Shown here piece after piece: positions 25,074-35,130 of a stretch of 64,000 nucleotides of DNA. Position 1 is the stretch's first letter; each line of letters starts with the position of its first letter. Where the stretch lies: NCBI RefSeq assembly GCF_902729405.1, contig NZ_LR746496.1, positions 2,604,001-2,668,000 of the forward strand. The letters are read 5' to 3'. A model generated the notes under the pieces. It was not told the DNA's origin. It did not search any database and saw only the letters and a list, made by a program, of their open reading frames with translations. Position numbers and translations under genes: made by a program. This stretch comes from Acididesulfobacillus acetoxydans (lineage in GTDB: Bacteria > Bacillota > Desulfitobacteriia > Desulfitobacteriales > Desulfitobacteriaceae).

Positions 25074-25844
25074 GTGCGCAGGAGGCCACGGAGTGATCTT
25101 AACATGCCTTTGATGGAACACATCAAGGCTTTGCGCCGGGTGCTGATCATTGCGGCCTATGCCGTTGCGGCCGGTACGGTGATCGGTTGGTTTCTGAGTG
25201 ATCAAGGTTTCGCTTTTTTGGCCCGTCCGCTGCTCGATGTGAACAGGACCTTGTTTATCACCACAACTCCGCTGGAGCCTGTTCTGGTCAAGATAAAAGT
25301 CTCGGTCGTTATCGGTATCGTGATCGCACTTCCGGTTCTGATGTGGCAGCTCTGGTCTTTCATTTTGCCGGCCTTGAAACAAAACGAACGCAGGTACCTC
25401 TATTTGCTGGTTCCCAGTTCGATCATACTTTTTCTGGCCGGGGCTTCTTTTTGCTTTTTTGTCGTTCTGCCCATCGGCATCAAGTTTTTGATCTACGCCG
25501 GAGGGCATGCAGTGCCGGCGACCCCTTTCGTGACCAAGACTTCCTATCTTAATTTTATCCTCACGTTTCTGCTCACTTTCGGCCTGGTTTTTCAACTTCC
25601 CATCATCTTGCTGGTCCTCATACGCATCGGGGTCCTGACCCCACGGGCTTTAGCCAAGAAACGGCGCTGGGCGCTGCTGATTATCATTGTGCTGGCGGCT
25701 GCTTTTGCGCCCACACCGGATTTGTTCACCCAAGGCCTGATGGCCGTGCCTATGTATATGTTATACGAAGTGAGCATTTGGCTGGGATATTTGGTGGCCC
25801 ACAAGCGGAAAAAAGCCTTGGCCCGGAAGCAAGACGGGACTTGA
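25074..25844 (+). CDS. tatC: Twin-arginine translocase subunit TatC
   Basis: The multi-spanning receptor of the Tat system that exports folded, often cofactor-containing proteins. The 256-residue, six-helix protein has MEHIKALRRVLIIAAYAV at the N-terminus, PLEPVLVKIKVSVVIGI, ALPVLMWQLWSFILPALKQNER and the C-terminal FAPTPDLFTQGLMAVPMYMLYE. GTG 25074 lies 5 bp after mqnC; ATG 25104 is an alternative with GGAG upstream and a more typical N-terminus. Location in the quinone operon with a tatA/B gene fits export of respiratory enzymes. Confidence 0.95.
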   Translation: MRRRPRSDLNMPLMEHIKALRRVLIIAAYAVAAGTVIGWFLSDQGFAFLARPLLDVNRTLFITTTPLEPVLVKIKVSVVIGIVIALPVLMWQLWSFILPALKQNERRYLYLLVPSSIILFLAGASFCFFVVLPIGIKFLIYAGGHAVPATPFVTKTSYLNFILTFLLTFGLVFQLPIILLVLIRIGVLTPRALAKKRRWALLIIIVLAAAFAPTPDLFTQGLMAVPMYMLYEVSIWLGYLVAHKRKKALARKQDGT

Positions 25845-25881
25845 GGTTCGGATCATATTTTGACGCAGGGAGGGATGACGG

Positions 25882-26325
25882 ATGGGTTTCAGTGAAATTG
25901 TTTTGCTTATGGCCATAGCCTTGATTCTTTTTGGGCCTGAGGACCTGCCGGAAATTGCCCGGACCCTCGGCAGGGTCGTCTATGAAATCCGCAAGGCCAC
26001 CGGGGAACTCACCGGCGGATTTTCAGATATTGTGCGGAATCCGACAGACGCCTTAAACAAGGCGTTTGAGGAGAAGGAGAGGGGTCAAAGGGGCCCGGAC
26101 GGCTCGGACAGTGGAACAAAGAGCTCTGAGACCGGGGAAAACGCCGCCGAGTCCGAGGAGGAACTTCTGGACTACGAGGGCAAGCCGGTGCAAGCGGAGG
26201 GGGCCCCCAAGCCGGCTGCCGGGGAAGGTGAAGAGGCCGGTGAAAAGCAGAGCGACGATCCTTTAGCCAAACTGCCGGCGGGCGTGGTATCGTACGAAGA
26301 AAAAGAAAAGGACGCGAGCAGGTGA
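25882..26325 (+). CDS. tatB: Tat translocase TatA/TatB-type subunit
   Basis: A single N-terminal helix (MGFSEIVLLMAIALILFGPE) with the FGP hinge, then the amphipathic helix DLPEIARTLGRVVYEIRKAT. At 147 residues with a long acidic, Pro-rich tail, it is TatB-like in length, although TatA/TatB cannot be separated reliably in Firmicutes. It follows tatC by 37 bp. A second, shorter TatA gene lies at 38985. Confidence 0.88.
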   Translation: MGFSEIVLLMAIALILFGPEDLPEIARTLGRVVYEIRKATGELTGGFSDIVRNPTDALNKAFEEKERGQRGPDGSDSGTKSSETGENAAESEEELLDYEGKPVQAEGAPKPAAGEGEEAGEKQSDDPLAKLPAGVVSYEEKEKDASR

Positions 26326-26332
26326 ACCGGTT

Positions 26333-27301
26333 TTGAAGCAGTTGTGGTTATTCAATCAGATTAATGCGGATTTGCAGCGTGTGGAGGAAGAACTCAGACG
26401 CTTTGTGGGAACAGATTATCCGCTGCTGGACGAATCCTCGGTTCATTTGTTAGCGGCCGGGGGTAAGCGCTTGCGCCCCGCGTTCACCCTTCTTGCCGGC
26501 AAATTCTATGACTATTCTTTCGAAAAGTTATTACCCATCGCTATGGCTCTCGAACTCATACATATGGCCACCCTTGTCCATGATGACGTGGTGGACGCGT
26601 CCCTGACCCGGCGCGGCCGGGAAACGGTCAAAGCCAAATGGGGTAATGTCGTGTCAGTGCAGACGGGGGATTATCTGCTGGCTAAGTCACTTGTCTTGAT
26701 TGCTCAAATCGACCATCCGGTGATCTCCGGGATTTTGGCCCGGGTCAGTGTTGAAATGTGTCAGGGAGAGATTCAACAAATCAAGTCGAGTTTTGATACC
26801 AAACAGACGCCGAAACAATACTATTACCGAATCAAGCGTAAGACGGCTTTACTCATCTCGGCCAGCTGTAAACTGGGGGGGATTGCCAGTTCAGCGCCGC
26901 CGCGGCAAATCTGGGCCTTGGGTGCTTATGGGCATGCCCTGGGCATGGCTTTTCAAATCGTCGATGATGTCCTCGATATTACGGCCAGACCTACCGAATT
27001 GGGAAAACCGGTAGGGGGCGATTTACACCAAGGGATTATGACCTTGCCCATGATCTTGGCCTTGCGCTCTTCTGCCGAAGGCGGCCGCTTGGAAGAGTTA
27101 CTGGCAAAACCGGACAAGAGTGGGGAGGAAATCTCGACAGCGATCGAATGGATTCGGCGCTCGGGGGCTATCGAGGAATCCATGCATTGGGTTGAACGCT
27201 ATGTGGCCAAAGCGGTGGGGTACCTGGAGGAGCTGCCGGATGTCACAACTCGGAGAGCGCTGCAGGAACTGGCGGAATTCATCAGGGTGAGGAAGTTTTG
27301 A
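26333..27301 (+). CDS. hepT: Polyprenyl diphosphate synthase (heptaprenyl type, catalytic)
   Basis: Makes the isoprenoid chain used for menaquinone. The 322-residue trans-prenyltransferase has both Asp-rich motifs, LVHDDVVDASLTRRG (D84, D85, D88) and FQIVDDVLDI, plus GGKRLRP and the KTALLISASCKLG segment. TTG 26333 follows AGGTGA and lies 7 bp after the tat gene. The product length (C35 to C45) cannot be read directly. It may pair with the active-site-less homologue at 21191. Last gene of the quinone/Tat operon. Confidence 0.93.
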   Translation: MKQLWLFNQINADLQRVEEELRRFVGTDYPLLDESSVHLLAAGGKRLRPAFTLLAGKFYDYSFEKLLPIAMALELIHMATLVHDDVVDASLTRRGRETVKAKWGNVVSVQTGDYLLAKSLVLIAQIDHPVISGILARVSVEMCQGEIQQIKSSFDTKQTPKQYYYRIKRKTALLISASCKLGGIASSAPPRQIWALGAYGHALGMAFQIVDDVLDITARPTELGKPVGGDLHQGIMTLPMILALRSSAEGGRLEELLAKPDKSGEEISTAIEWIRRSGAIEESMHWVERYVAKAVGYLEELPDVTTRRALQELAEFIRVRKF

Positions 27302-27466
27302 CATTTTGACGAATAAAGTCGATTTTTGCAGGGAAGTTATTTGTAGAGTCGAATATAAAGAGTGGGCTTCAGGGACCGACAGAAAAAGCGGTTCATTGAA
27401 CTAAGAATGCCCGGGGCGGATGAAAGCCGTACGAGAGATTAGGCGAACTGAAAGCAGTGAGAAGAG
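27302..27466 (+). promoter_or_regulatory. Leader of the heme gene cluster
   Basis: A 165-bp gap that must hold any promoter of the heme genes. It contains TTTTTGCAGGGAAG and GAGTCGAATATAAAG but no good -35/-10 pair and no riboswitch I recognise. The long purine-rich stretch before the met8 start may be leader RNA. The cluster could also be read through from the upstream operon, since no terminator is visible. Confidence 0.3.
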
Positions 27467-28105
27467 ATGTCACAGTATTATCCGGTTTTTATGGATTTAA
27501 AGGAAAAAGAGGTGCTGGTGGTCGGCGGCGGAGCGGTGGCAGAGCGTAAGATTGTGACGCTGCTGGCGCACTCGGCCCGGGTGCGTGTAGTAGCGCCCGC
27601 CTTGATCCCGCCGCTTCTCAGTCTGGTGCGCGAGGGTAAATGCCTCTGGGAGCAGAAGGAATATGCGGACGGAGACGTCCGCGATGCCTTGTTGGTCTTT
27701 TCCTGCACGGACAAAGAAGAAGTGAATGCCCGGGTCGCCGCCGATGCCCGGGCCATGGCCAGATGGGTCAACGTTGCAGACGACCCGGATAAATGCGGTT
27801 TTATCGTACCGTCGATTTTGGAACGGGGAGATTTGACAATCGCTGTGTCTACAGCGGGCAGCAGCCCGCTGGTGGCTCGGCAGATCCGCGCTGAGATAGA
27901 GCAGTCTTATGGGGAGGAGATGGCAGAATACTTGGCCTTGCTGAAGAAATGGCGCGTAGAGGTAAAACGGAGTTTGCCGCCGGAAAAACGGGCGGAATTT
28001 TGGGCCGGCGTCACCGACGGAAAGGTGAGAAACCTGATTGAACAGGGACAGGTGAAACTGGCGGAAGGGGTGGTTGAGCAGTGTTTCCGATCGCTGTTGG
28101 TCTAA
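27467..28105 (+). CDS. Precorrin-2 dehydrogenase / sirohydrochlorin ferrochelatase (Met8/CysG-B type)
   Basis: Oxidises precorrin-2 to sirohydrochlorin with NAD and may insert iron to make siroheme. The 212-residue protein has an N-terminal Rossmann fold VLVVGGGAVAERKI, then VFSCTDKEEVNARVA, WVNVADDPDKCGFIVPSI, LTIAVSTAGSSPLVARQIR and a C-terminal helical domain. First gene of the heme cluster; it overlaps hemA by 25 nt. In this cluster siroheme is the heme precursor, so the protein is on the main route rather than a side branch. No separate SirB-type ferrochelatase is visible, which favours a bifunctional enzyme. Confidence 0.93.
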   Translation: MSQYYPVFMDLKEKEVLVVGGGAVAERKIVTLLAHSARVRVVAPALIPPLLSLVREGKCLWEQKEYADGDVRDALLVFSCTDKEEVNARVAADARAMARWVNVADDPDKCGFIVPSILERGDLTIAVSTAGSSPLVARQIRAEIEQSYGEEMAEYLALLKKWRVEVKRSLPPEKRAEFWAGVTDGKVRNLIEQGQVKLAEGVVEQCFRSLLV

Positions 28106-29418
28106 ATCACCGCACGGCGCCGCTCGAAGTCCGTGAAAAGATTAGTTTTCACCACAGCCAGATCCCGGCCGCTCTGAAGGATCTTCTGGGGTATCCCGGC
28201 ATGCAGGGGGTTCTCATCTTAAACACCTGCAATCGTCTGGAGATTTACGCGGCGACGACGGATGTGGAAACCGGAAAGAAGTCCATTCTGGAGTTTCTGG
28301 CCCACCACGCCGGGTTGGATGAGGGGCAGCTGCACCAGTATCTTTATGTCCACACCCTGTACGATGCGGTGCGGCATCTCTACCGGGTGACTTCGGGACT
28401 TGACTCTATGGTTCTGGGGGAAACTCAGATCCTGGGGCAGGTCGCCAAAGCGTATGAGGTAGCGGCGGCGACGGGGGTGACGAACAAGGTCATCAACGTG
28501 TTTGTGCAGAATGCGCTCACGGTGGGCAAGAGAGTGCGTACCGAGACCCTGATCGATCAGCATCCGGTTTCGATTAGCTATACGGCTGTGGAAATGGCCA
28601 AACAGAAATTGGGCTGCTTGACAGACATCCCGATCTTGCTTTTGGGAGCGGGAGAGATGAGTACACTGACTGCCAAGCACCTGGCGGCTGCGGGGGCCTC
28701 GCAAGTGATCGTTTCCAACCGGTCGCATGGGCGGGCTGTAGGTTTGGCTGAGAGTTCGGGAGGCCGGGCACTCCCGTTTGACCGTCTGGACGAGGGGTTG
28801 GCGGAAGCCGACGTGGTTATTTCGGCGACGTCTGCCTTGAGCTTTATCCTCATGCCGGAGCGGATGGAGAAGATCATGCGGGAACGCGGGGGGCGCCCCC
28901 TCTTGCTGATTGATATTGCGGTGCCCAGGGATATACATCCCGAGGTGGGGAAAATTCCCGCGATCACGCTTTACGATATTGATGATTTGCGTGAGGTCGT
29001 CGATCAACACCGGCAGGCCCGGGAACTTGCGGCCCTGGCGGCAGAAAAGATCATCGACGAAGAAATGGCGGCTTTTGCCAAATGGCACAATTCCCTTTTT
29101 GTTATCCCCACCATTGTGGCCCTGCAGGAGCGCGGGCAACAGATTAAAGAGGCCTTGCTGGCGCGCACTCTGGAGCGCATTGGGGCGCTGACGCCGAAAC
29201 AGGAGAAAGCGATTTGCTCCCTGGCCAATTCTATCGTGAATCAGCTCCTGCACACGCCGATAACCAACCTGAAAGAATGCGCCAACACGCGGCAGGGGCA
29301 TCTTTACACGGAAATTTTGCAAAACCTTTTTGACTTGGATGTCGACGAGGAGACAGAGCGGCCTCTGCGAGTCATTGCCAAAGGCCAGACACAGCCGGGA
29401 AGGACAGAATCGTCATGA
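28081..29418 (+). CDS. hemA: Glutamyl-tRNA reductase
   Basis: Reduces Glu-tRNA to glutamate-1-semialdehyde, the committed step of tetrapyrrole synthesis. The 445-residue protein has catalytic Cys50 in [12 protein letters not shown], the substrate-site [31 protein letters not shown]-like sequence, an NADPH domain [16 protein letters not shown] and a C-terminal dimerisation helix. GTG 28081 lies inside the end of met8, so the two are coupled; the stop overlaps hemC by 4 nt (ATGA). Its substrate is made by gltX and tRNA-Glu at the start of the window. Confidence 0.96.
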   Translation: MFPIAVGLNHRTAPLEVREKISFHHSQIPAALKDLLGYPGMQGVLILNTCNRLEIYAATTDVETGKKSILEFLAHHAGLDEGQLHQYLYVHTLYDAVRHLYRVTSGLDSMVLGETQILGQVAKAYEVAAATGVTNKVINVFVQNALTVGKRVRTETLIDQHPVSISYTAVEMAKQKLGCLTDIPILLLGAGEMSTLTAKHLAAAGASQVIVSNRSHGRAVGLAESSGGRALPFDRLDEGLAEADVVISATSALSFILMPERMEKIMRERGGRPLLLIDIAVPRDIHPEVGKIPAITLYDIDDLREVVDQHRQARELAALAAEKIIDEEMAAFAKWHNSLFVIPTIVALQERGQQIKEALLARTLERIGALTPKQEKAICSLANSIVNQLLHTPITNLKECANTRQGHLYTEILQNLFDLDVDEETERPLRVIAKGQTQPGRTESS

Positions 29419-30326
29419 ACATTTGGCGTATCGGGACCAGGGACAGTGCCCTCGCCCTCTGGCAGGCTGAGTGGGTTCGGGATCGCTTGGAGGGTGTTTA
29501 TCCGGAGCAGGAGTTTGTCCTGGTTCCGGTTAAGACCAAAGGAGACAAAATCTTGGATGTGCCGCTGGCGAAGATCGGAGACAAGGGGTTGTTTACCAAA
29601 GAGCTGGAAGCGGCCCTCCTTCGGGGGGAGATTGACCTGGCCGTCCACAGCCTGAAGGACCTGCCGACCGTCTTGCCGGACGGTTTAGTGATCGCGGCTT
29701 ATTGCGCGCGGGAGGAAGCGCGGGACGTCTTTCTGGGACGCGGGGGGGCGGGCTTGCGGGACCTGCCTTGGGGAGCGATCATCGGCACCAGCAGCCTGCG
29801 CCGTAAAGCCCAACTCAGATATTTCAGGCCGGATTTACGCTTTTCCGACCTGAGAGGGAATTTGCAGACCCGCTGGCGCAAACTTGAGGAGTCCGAGATG
29901 GCCGGAATTGTCCTGGCGGCTGCCGGGGTGAAAAGGCTGGGCTGGGAAGAGAGGATCACCGAAGTCATACCGGAGGAAATTGTTCTGCCGGCTGTGGGTC
30001 AAGGTTCGATTGCCGTGGAAATTGCCGCTTCCCGCCGGGACATGAAAGAGAAGCTGAATCGTCTCAATCACCGGGAGACGGAACAAGCCGTCGTGGCCGA
30101 ACGCGCGCTTATGCGCAGGCTGGAGGGCGGCTGCCAGGTGCCGATCGGGGCACTGGCCCGTTTGGAGGCTGATAAAATCCGGCTGAAGGCGATGGTGGCG
30201 AGTTTGGATGGCACAAGAATCTTGCGTGCACAAACCTACGGCGACAACCCGGCAACGGTGGGCCTGGAAGCAGCCGAGAGACTGCTCGGACAGGGGGCCG
30301 GGGAGATCCTGGCCGCCCTGAAGTGA
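29415..30326 (+). CDS. hemC: Porphobilinogen deaminase (hydroxymethylbilane synthase)
   Basis: Polymerises four porphobilinogens to hydroxymethylbilane. The 303-residue protein has [64 protein letters not shown] and the dipyrromethane-cofactor Cys in [10 protein letters not shown]. Starts at an ATGA overlap with hemA. Family length and all motifs are normal. Confidence 0.96.
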   Translation: MNIWRIGTRDSALALWQAEWVRDRLEGVYPEQEFVLVPVKTKGDKILDVPLAKIGDKGLFTKELEAALLRGEIDLAVHSLKDLPTVLPDGLVIAAYCAREEARDVFLGRGGAGLRDLPWGAIIGTSSLRRKAQLRYFRPDLRFSDLRGNLQTRWRKLEESEMAGIVLAAAGVKRLGWEERITEVIPEEIVLPAVGQGSIAVEIAASRRDMKEKLNRLNHRETEQAVVAERALMRRLEGGCQVPIGALARLEADKIRLKAMVASLDGTRILRAQTYGDNPATVGLEAAERLLGQGAGEILAALK

Positions 30327-30387
30327 ACGGGCCGGCAAGCTTTCCGGTTTCTGACTTCTGACTTCTGATTAGATTGGAGTGTATAGA

Positions 30388-31902
30388 TTGGGCCAAGGTT
30401 ATGTTTATTTAGTGGGTGCGGGTCCGGGGGATCCCGGGTTAATCACGGTTAAAGGGGCGGACTGCCTGGCACGGGCGGAGGTGCTGGTCTATGATCGCCT
30501 GGCTTCCGGGCGTTTCTTGAGTTTGGTTTCGCCGGGGTGTGAGCTGATCTATGTGGGAAAATCCCCGGAAAGGCACACGTTGACCCAAGATGAGATTAAC
30601 GCCCTGCTGGTCCGGAAAGGTGCGGAAGGAAAAACCGTGGTCAGGCTCAAAGGCGGGGATCCTTTTGTTTTCGGGCGCGGCGGAGAAGAAGCCGAAGCAT
30701 TGCTTGAGGCCGGGATTCCTTTCGAGATCGTGCCGGGCATTACGTCGGCTGTGGCGGTGCCGGCTTATGCCGGAATTCCTGTGACTCACCGCGATTTGAC
30801 TTCGACTCTGACAATTATCACCGGCCACGAAGATCCTAATAAGAACACATCGGCGGTCAATTGGGAGCAGATTGCGCCCGGAGGGGGGACCCTCGTGTTT
30901 CTTATGGGCATGGAGAACCTGGATCTCATTGCCAAGAAGCTCAGAGAGCACGGACGGCCGGCAGAGACCCCGGTTGCCGTCATCCAGTGGGGGACCCGGC
31001 CTGAGCAAAGAGTGGTCAGCGGACGTTTGGATGAGATTTATGCCTTGGCCAGAGAACAAGGTTTTACCTCTCCGGCCGTTATTTTAGTGGGAGATGTTGT
31101 TTCCCTGAGAACCAGGTTGCAGTGGTTTGAGAAGAAACCCCTGTTCGGCCAGAGAATTGTGGTCACCCGAGCTCGCCGGCAAGCGAGTGTATTGTCCAGG
31201 GTGATTGAGGAGTTAGGCGGCGAGGCTTGGGAGTTTCCGGCAATCGACTTTGCGCCGCCCACGGACCCCGGCCGTTTAGCTCAAGCGGTCGAAAAGATTA
31301 AGAGTTTTGAATGGCTGGTGTTTACCAGCGTTAACGGAGTGGAGGCTTTCTTGGCCGAGTTAAAGCGGCAGGCCAAAGATATCCGGGACTTGGCGGGAGT
31401 TGATCTCGTAGCGATCGGTCCCTCGACGCAGGCGGCTTTGGAAGAGATGGGCCTGCGTGTTTCCTTTGTGCCGCCTGAGTACCGGGCAGAGGCGATCATC
31501 AGCGGCTTGGCCAGCCGGGTCTTAAGAGGGCAGCGGGTGCTTCTGGCCCGGGCCGAGGAGGCCAGGGACATCCTGCCCGAGTCCGTGAAAGCGTTGGGAG
31601 CCGACGTCTGGGATGTCCCCGCTTACCGCACGGTTTTGGGGGGAGCGGATCGGGAGATGCTCAAAAGTTTATTAGCACAGAAGTCGGTGCAGGCGGTGAC
31701 TTTTACCAGCTCTTCTACAGTGAGAAATTTTATGAAGATGATCGATGGGGACAGAATTCTCTTGGAGGGGATCAAATTATTTTCCATCGGTCCCATCACC
31801 AGTGCCACGGCCCGGGATCTCGGCCTGACGATTGACGGCGAGGCGCAGAAATACACCATTAAGGGGTTGATTCAAGCCCTGGTAAAGGGGGTTAAAGGAT
31901 GA
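30388..31902 (+). CDS. cobA-hemD: Fused uroporphyrinogen-III C-methyltransferase / uroporphyrinogen-III synthase
   Basis: A 504-residue two-domain enzyme. The N-terminal SUMT domain (about 1-245) has YLVGAGPGDPGLIT, VVRLKGGDPFVFGRGGEE and GITSAVAVPAYAGIPVTHR and methylates uroporphyrinogen III to precorrin-2. The C-terminal HemD domain (about 250-500) has IVVTRARRQAS, WLVFTSVNGVEAF and VTFTSSSTVRNFM and cyclises hydroxymethylbilane. The fusion is common in Firmicutes and channels flux to siroheme. TTG 30388 has TTGGAG 8 nt upstream and is preferred over GTG 30379. It overlaps ahbC in ATGA. Confidence 0.95.
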   Translation: MGQGYVYLVGAGPGDPGLITVKGADCLARAEVLVYDRLASGRFLSLVSPGCELIYVGKSPERHTLTQDEINALLVRKGAEGKTVVRLKGGDPFVFGRGGEEAEALLEAGIPFEIVPGITSAVAVPAYAGIPVTHRDLTSTLTIITGHEDPNKNTSAVNWEQIAPGGGTLVFLMGMENLDLIAKKLREHGRPAETPVAVIQWGTRPEQRVVSGRLDEIYALAREQGFTSPAVILVGDVVSLRTRLQWFEKKPLFGQRIVVTRARRQASVLSRVIEELGGEAWEFPAIDFAPPTDPGRLAQAVEKIKSFEWLVFTSVNGVEAFLAELKRQAKDIRDLAGVDLVAIGPSTQAALEEMGLRVSFVPPEYRAEAIISGLASRVLRGQRVLLARAEEARDILPESVKALGADVWDVPAYRTVLGGADREMLKSLLAQKSVQAVTFTSSSTVRNFMKMIDGDRILLEGIKLFSIGPITSATARDLGLTIDGEAQKYTIKGLIQALVKGVKG

Positions 31903-33098
31903 TCAGCGTGACCAAGCTTCTTTTTGACCGGGAATATTTCGGCGACACCTTGCGCTACAATAAGGGTTCTCGGGGAGCGATGCACGGGACGACTCTGGGG
32001 TCCGGGCCGGTCGTGGTCTGGAACTCTACCCGCACCTGCAACCTGAAATGCCGGCACTGCTATATGGACTCCAACGCCGAGAAGTACACCGGAGAAATGA
32101 ATACGGAAGAGGCGAAACGGTTTATTGACGATCTGGCCGATTTTCGGGTGCCGGTTCTTCTTTTTTCCGGGGGAGAGCCTCTGATCCGGCCGGATTTCTT
32201 TGAGCTGGCCGAGTATACCATTCAGAAGGGGATTCGGACGACTCTCTCGACCAACGGGACCCTGATTACTCCGGAAGTGGCCCGGCACCTGAAAGCGATA
32301 GGTGTGGGTTATGTGGGGATTTCACTGGACGGGTTGAGGGAGGTCAATGACCGCTTCCGCGGCAAAGAGGGCGCTTTTGAAGCGGCCATGCACGGGATTC
32401 AAAACTGTGTCGCGGCCGGGCAAAGAGTGGGACTGAGGTTCACGATCAACCGGCACAACTATGAGGAACTGGACAACATCTTTGATTTTATCGAAGAGGA
32501 AAAAATCGACCGGGTTTGTTTCTACCATCTCGTTTATTCCGGGCGCGGTCAGAAAATGATGGCGGACGACCTGACGCCTGAGGAATCCCGGGAGGCCATG
32601 GATATCATCATTCGCAGGACGGAAGACTATGAGAAGCGGGGATTGAAAAAGGAAATTCTCACGGTCGACAATCACTGTGACGGGGTGTATCTGTATCTGC
32701 GCGCGCTTAAGCAAGACCCGGCCCAAGCGGAAAGGATTTACAACCTGATTGCCCTCAACGGGGGAAACCGGTCCGGGATGGCTTTTGCGGAAGTGGACCC
32801 TTACGGCAATGTCCATCCGGATCAGTTTACTCAGCATGTATCTTTCGGTAATGTGCGTGAGCGCCCGTTCGGTGAGATCTGGACGGATCTTTCCCAGCCG
32901 ATTCTCGCGGGACTGAAAGAGCGCAAACCCCTCTTGCAGGGACGCTGTGCGAACTGCCGTTTCCTGGATATTTGCAACGGCAATTTTCGTACCCGGGCGG
33001 AAGCGGTGACCGGGGATTTCTGGGCATCGGACCCGGCATGCTATTTAACGGATGAAGAAATAGGGATCAAGGATAGGGACGGGGGGAATCTAAAGTGA
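31899..33098 (+). CDS. ahbC: AhbC-type radical SAM enzyme (12,18-didecarboxysiroheme deacetylase)
   Basis: Removes the two acetate side chains of 12,18-didecarboxysiroheme, giving iron-coproporphyrin III. The 399-residue radical SAM protein has cluster ligands C47, C51, C54 in [26 protein letters not shown] and [11 protein letters not shown]-terminal SPASM-like Cys region contains [15 protein letters not shown] and DPACYL. The N-terminal [17 protein letters not shown] is typical of AhbC/NirJ. NirJ of heme d1 synthesis is the close alternative, but hemB, ahbD and ahbAB follow and no nitrite reductase genes are present. Starts and stops overlap the neighbours. Confidence 0.93.
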   Translation: MISVTKLLFDREYFGDTLRYNKGSRGAMHGTTLGSGPVVVWNSTRTCNLKCRHCYMDSNAEKYTGEMNTEEAKRFIDDLADFRVPVLLFSGGEPLIRPDFFELAEYTIQKGIRTTLSTNGTLITPEVARHLKAIGVGYVGISLDGLREVNDRFRGKEGAFEAAMHGIQNCVAAGQRVGLRFTINRHNYEELDNIFDFIEEEKIDRVCFYHLVYSGRGQKMMADDLTPEESREAMDIIIRRTEDYEKRGLKKEILTVDNHCDGVYLYLRALKQDPAQAERIYNLIALNGGNRSGMAFAEVDPYGNVHPDQFTQHVSFGNVRERPFGEIWTDLSQPILAGLKERKPLLQGRCANCRFLDICNGNFRTRAEAVTGDFWASDPACYLTDEEIGIKDRDGGNLK

Positions 33099-34069
33099 AT
33101 CTGAAGAAACGTCCGCGCCGGCTGCGGGCCGGCGCAGAGATTCGGAGGATGGTGCGGGAAAACCATGTGCGCGTTGACGATTTGATTTATCCCATGTTTG
33201 TCATGCCGGGCAAGGGCCAAAAAGCGGAAGTGGCTTCGATGCCCGGCGTCTGTCAGTATTCCCTGGACGAATTTGTCCGGGCTCTCAGTGAAGTGGTCGA
33301 ACTCAAGATCCCGGCCATTCTCCTTTTCGGTATTCCGGAGAGCAAGGATGCCCTGGCCAGCGGAGCCTATCATGAACACGGAATTGTTCAGGAGGCCGTG
33401 CGTCTGGCCAAAGCGCACTATCCTTCCCTCTACGTGATCACGGACGTGTGTCTCTGTGAGTACACCGACCACGGCCATTGCGGCATCGTTCGGGATGGGG
33501 TGATCTTGAATGATCCCACTCTCGATTATCTGGCGCGGACTGCGGTTTCCCACGCGGCGGCGGGGGCGGATATGGTGGCTCCGTCGGACATGATGGACGG
33601 ACGGGTGGGGGCCATTCGCGAGGCCCTGGACGAACACGGGTTTGAGCAAGTGCCGATCATGGCCTATGCGGCCAAATTTGCCTCCGGCTTTTACGGACCT
33701 TTTCGGGAGGCCGCCGGGTCTGCTCCCCAATTCGGAGACCGGCGCACTTATCAGATGGATCCTCCCAACGGAGAGGAAGCGATGCGGGAGACCGCCCTGG
33801 ACGTTGAGGAAGGGGCCGATCTGATCATCGTGAAGCCCGCGCTGGCTTACGGGGACATTATTTACCGGACCAAAGAACGCTTTGGCCTGCCGGTGGCCGC
33901 CTACAATGTGAGCGGTGAATACGCCATGGTCAAAGCCGCCGCGGCCAACGGCTGGATCGAGGAGGAGCGCGTAGTCATGGAAGCCCTGGTAGGGATGAAG
34001 CGGGCCGGGGCGGACCTCTTGATCACGTATCATGCCTTGGATGCGGCTCGTTGGCTGAACAGAGGCTGA
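33095..34069 (+). CDS. hemB: Delta-aminolevulinic acid dehydratase (porphobilinogen synthase)
   Basis: Condenses two 5-aminolevulinates to porphobilinogen. The 324-residue TIM barrel has the zinc-type cysteine cluster [14 protein letters not shown], the Schiff-base lysines in [19 protein letters not shown] and [13 protein letters not shown], and [17 protein letters not shown] 33095 overlaps the ahbC stop. It is followed by a strong GC hairpin (34083-34114) before ahbD, the only real intergenic break inside the late heme block. Confidence 0.96.
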   Translation: MNLKKRPRRLRAGAEIRRMVRENHVRVDDLIYPMFVMPGKGQKAEVASMPGVCQYSLDEFVRALSEVVELKIPAILLFGIPESKDALASGAYHEHGIVQEAVRLAKAHYPSLYVITDVCLCEYTDHGHCGIVRDGVILNDPTLDYLARTAVSHAAAGADMVAPSDMMDGRVGAIREALDEHGFEQVPIMAYAAKFASGFYGPFREAAGSAPQFGDRRTYQMDPPNGEEAMRETALDVEEGADLIIVKPALAYGDIIYRTKERFGLPVAAYNVSGEYAMVKAAAANGWIEEERVVMEALVGMKRAGADLLITYHALDAARWLNRG

Positions 34070-34082
34070 AGCGGGGGTAGAG

Positions 34083-34114
34083 CCCGGGGGCTGCCGACGG
34101 GGGCAGCCCCCGGG
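34083..34114 (+). other. Perfect 13-bp GC hairpin between hemB and ahbD
   Basis: CCCGGGGGCTGCC (34083-34095) pairs exactly with GGCAGCCCCCGGG (34102-34114) around a 6-nt loop. There is no T-run, so it is not an ordinary terminator; it lies 20 bp upstream of the ahbD start and may be an mRNA stability or translation element. Confidence 0.75.
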
Positions 34115-34133
34115 CCTGAAAGGGGTAGTGTGC

Positions 34134-35129
34134 ATGATCGTCTCTTGGAATACAACCAATGCCTGCAACATGTATTGTGAGCATTGTTACCGGGATGCGG
34201 GGTGCCCGGCCGAAGAAGAGCTGAGCACGGCCGAGGCCAAGAAAATGCTGGGGGAGATTGCCCGGGCCGGTTTTAAGATCATGATTTTCAGCGGGGGTGA
34301 ACCCCTGCTGCGCCCGGATATCGTCGAACTGGTGGCTCACGCTAAATCGGTCGGACTCAGACCGGTGTTTGGCACCAACGGCACTCTCTTGACCCCGAAA
34401 TTGGCACGGGAGCTGAAAGAAGCCGGGACGATGGGGATGGGCATTTCCCTTGACTCCCTGAACAAGGAAAAGCACGACCAATTCCGACATTATGCCGGGG
34501 CCTGGGAGGAAGCCGTGCGAGGGATGCGCTATTGCCGTGAGGCGGGGCTCCCTTTTCAGATTCACACTACGGTTATGGATTGGAATGCCGCCGAATTGGA
34601 AGCGATGACGGATTTTGCCGTGGCTCAAGGGGCACTCGCCCATCATTTCTTTTTCCTGGTTCCGACAGGCCGGGCTGTGAGTATCGAAGAGGAGTCCTTG
34701 CGTGCCGAACAGTATGAAGAGGTCTTGACCCGGATTATGCGCAAACAGCAAACGGTGGATATCGAACTGAAACCGACCTGTGCTCCTCAGTTCATGCGCA
34801 TTGCCAAACAGATGGGGATCAATCTGCGTTTCGGCCGCGGTTGTTTGGCAGGGACCTCTTATTGCATTATTGGGCCGAAGGGCATCGTCCAACCCTGCGC
34901 CTACCTCAACATCCCGTTGGGGGATGTGAGGCAGACACCGTTTGACGAAATATGGCGCAGCAGCGAGGTCCTGCAAACTCTGCGTACCCTGGAATACAAG
35001 GGTGGGTGCGGAACCTGCGAATACAACAAGATCTGCGGCGGCTGCCGGGCCAGAGCCGCCTATTATCACGAGGGCGACTATATGGCGGAAGAGCCCTGGT
35101 GTCTGTACCACGGGCGCAAGGGGGTTTAG
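34134..35129 (+). CDS. ahbD: AhbD heme synthase (radical SAM)
   Basis: Decarboxylates two propionates of iron-coproporphyrin III to vinyl groups, giving heme b. The 331-residue protein has cluster ligands C11, C15, C18 in NACNMYCEHCYRDAG, FSGGEPLLRPDI, GTNGTLLTPKLA and SLDSLNKEKHDQFRH. A C-terminal SPASM-type Cys set contains GCLAG, GGCGTCEYNKICGGCRARA and PWCLYH. ATG 34134 (spacing 9 from AGGGG) is preferred over GTG 34128. Identification rests on these motifs plus neighbours ahbC and ahbAB. Confidence 0.93.
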   Translation: MIVSWNTTNACNMYCEHCYRDAGCPAEEELSTAEAKKMLGEIARAGFKIMIFSGGEPLLRPDIVELVAHAKSVGLRPVFGTNGTLLTPKLARELKEAGTMGMGISLDSLNKEKHDQFRHYAGAWEEAVRGMRYCREAGLPFQIHTTVMDWNAAELEAMTDFAVAQGALAHHFFFLVPTGRAVSIEEESLRAEQYEEVLTRIMRKQQTVDIELKPTCAPQFMRIAKQMGINLRFGRGCLAGTSYCIIGPKGIVQPCAYLNIPLGDVRQTPFDEIWRSSEVLQTLRTLEYKGGCGTCEYNKICGGCRARAAYYHEGDYMAEEPWCLYHGRKGV

Positions 35130-35130
35130 T

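Noticed and set aside
27302-27466. A riboswitch (cobalamin or c-di-GMP type) before the heme cluster
   Set aside because: I looked for the conserved boxes of these classes and did not find them; only unassigned motifs remain.
28219-29322. A 367-codon minus-strand open frame opposite hemA, and similar long antisense frames elsewhere
   Set aside because: High GC coding DNA gives long antisense frames; these show no domain signatures and the plus-strand genes are unambiguous.
31899-33098. NirJ of heme d1 synthesis as an alternative to AhbC
   Set aside because: Sequence families are close, but no nirS/nirF/nirE-type genes are present, while hemB, ahbD and ahbAB are adjacent, which fits heme b synthesis.
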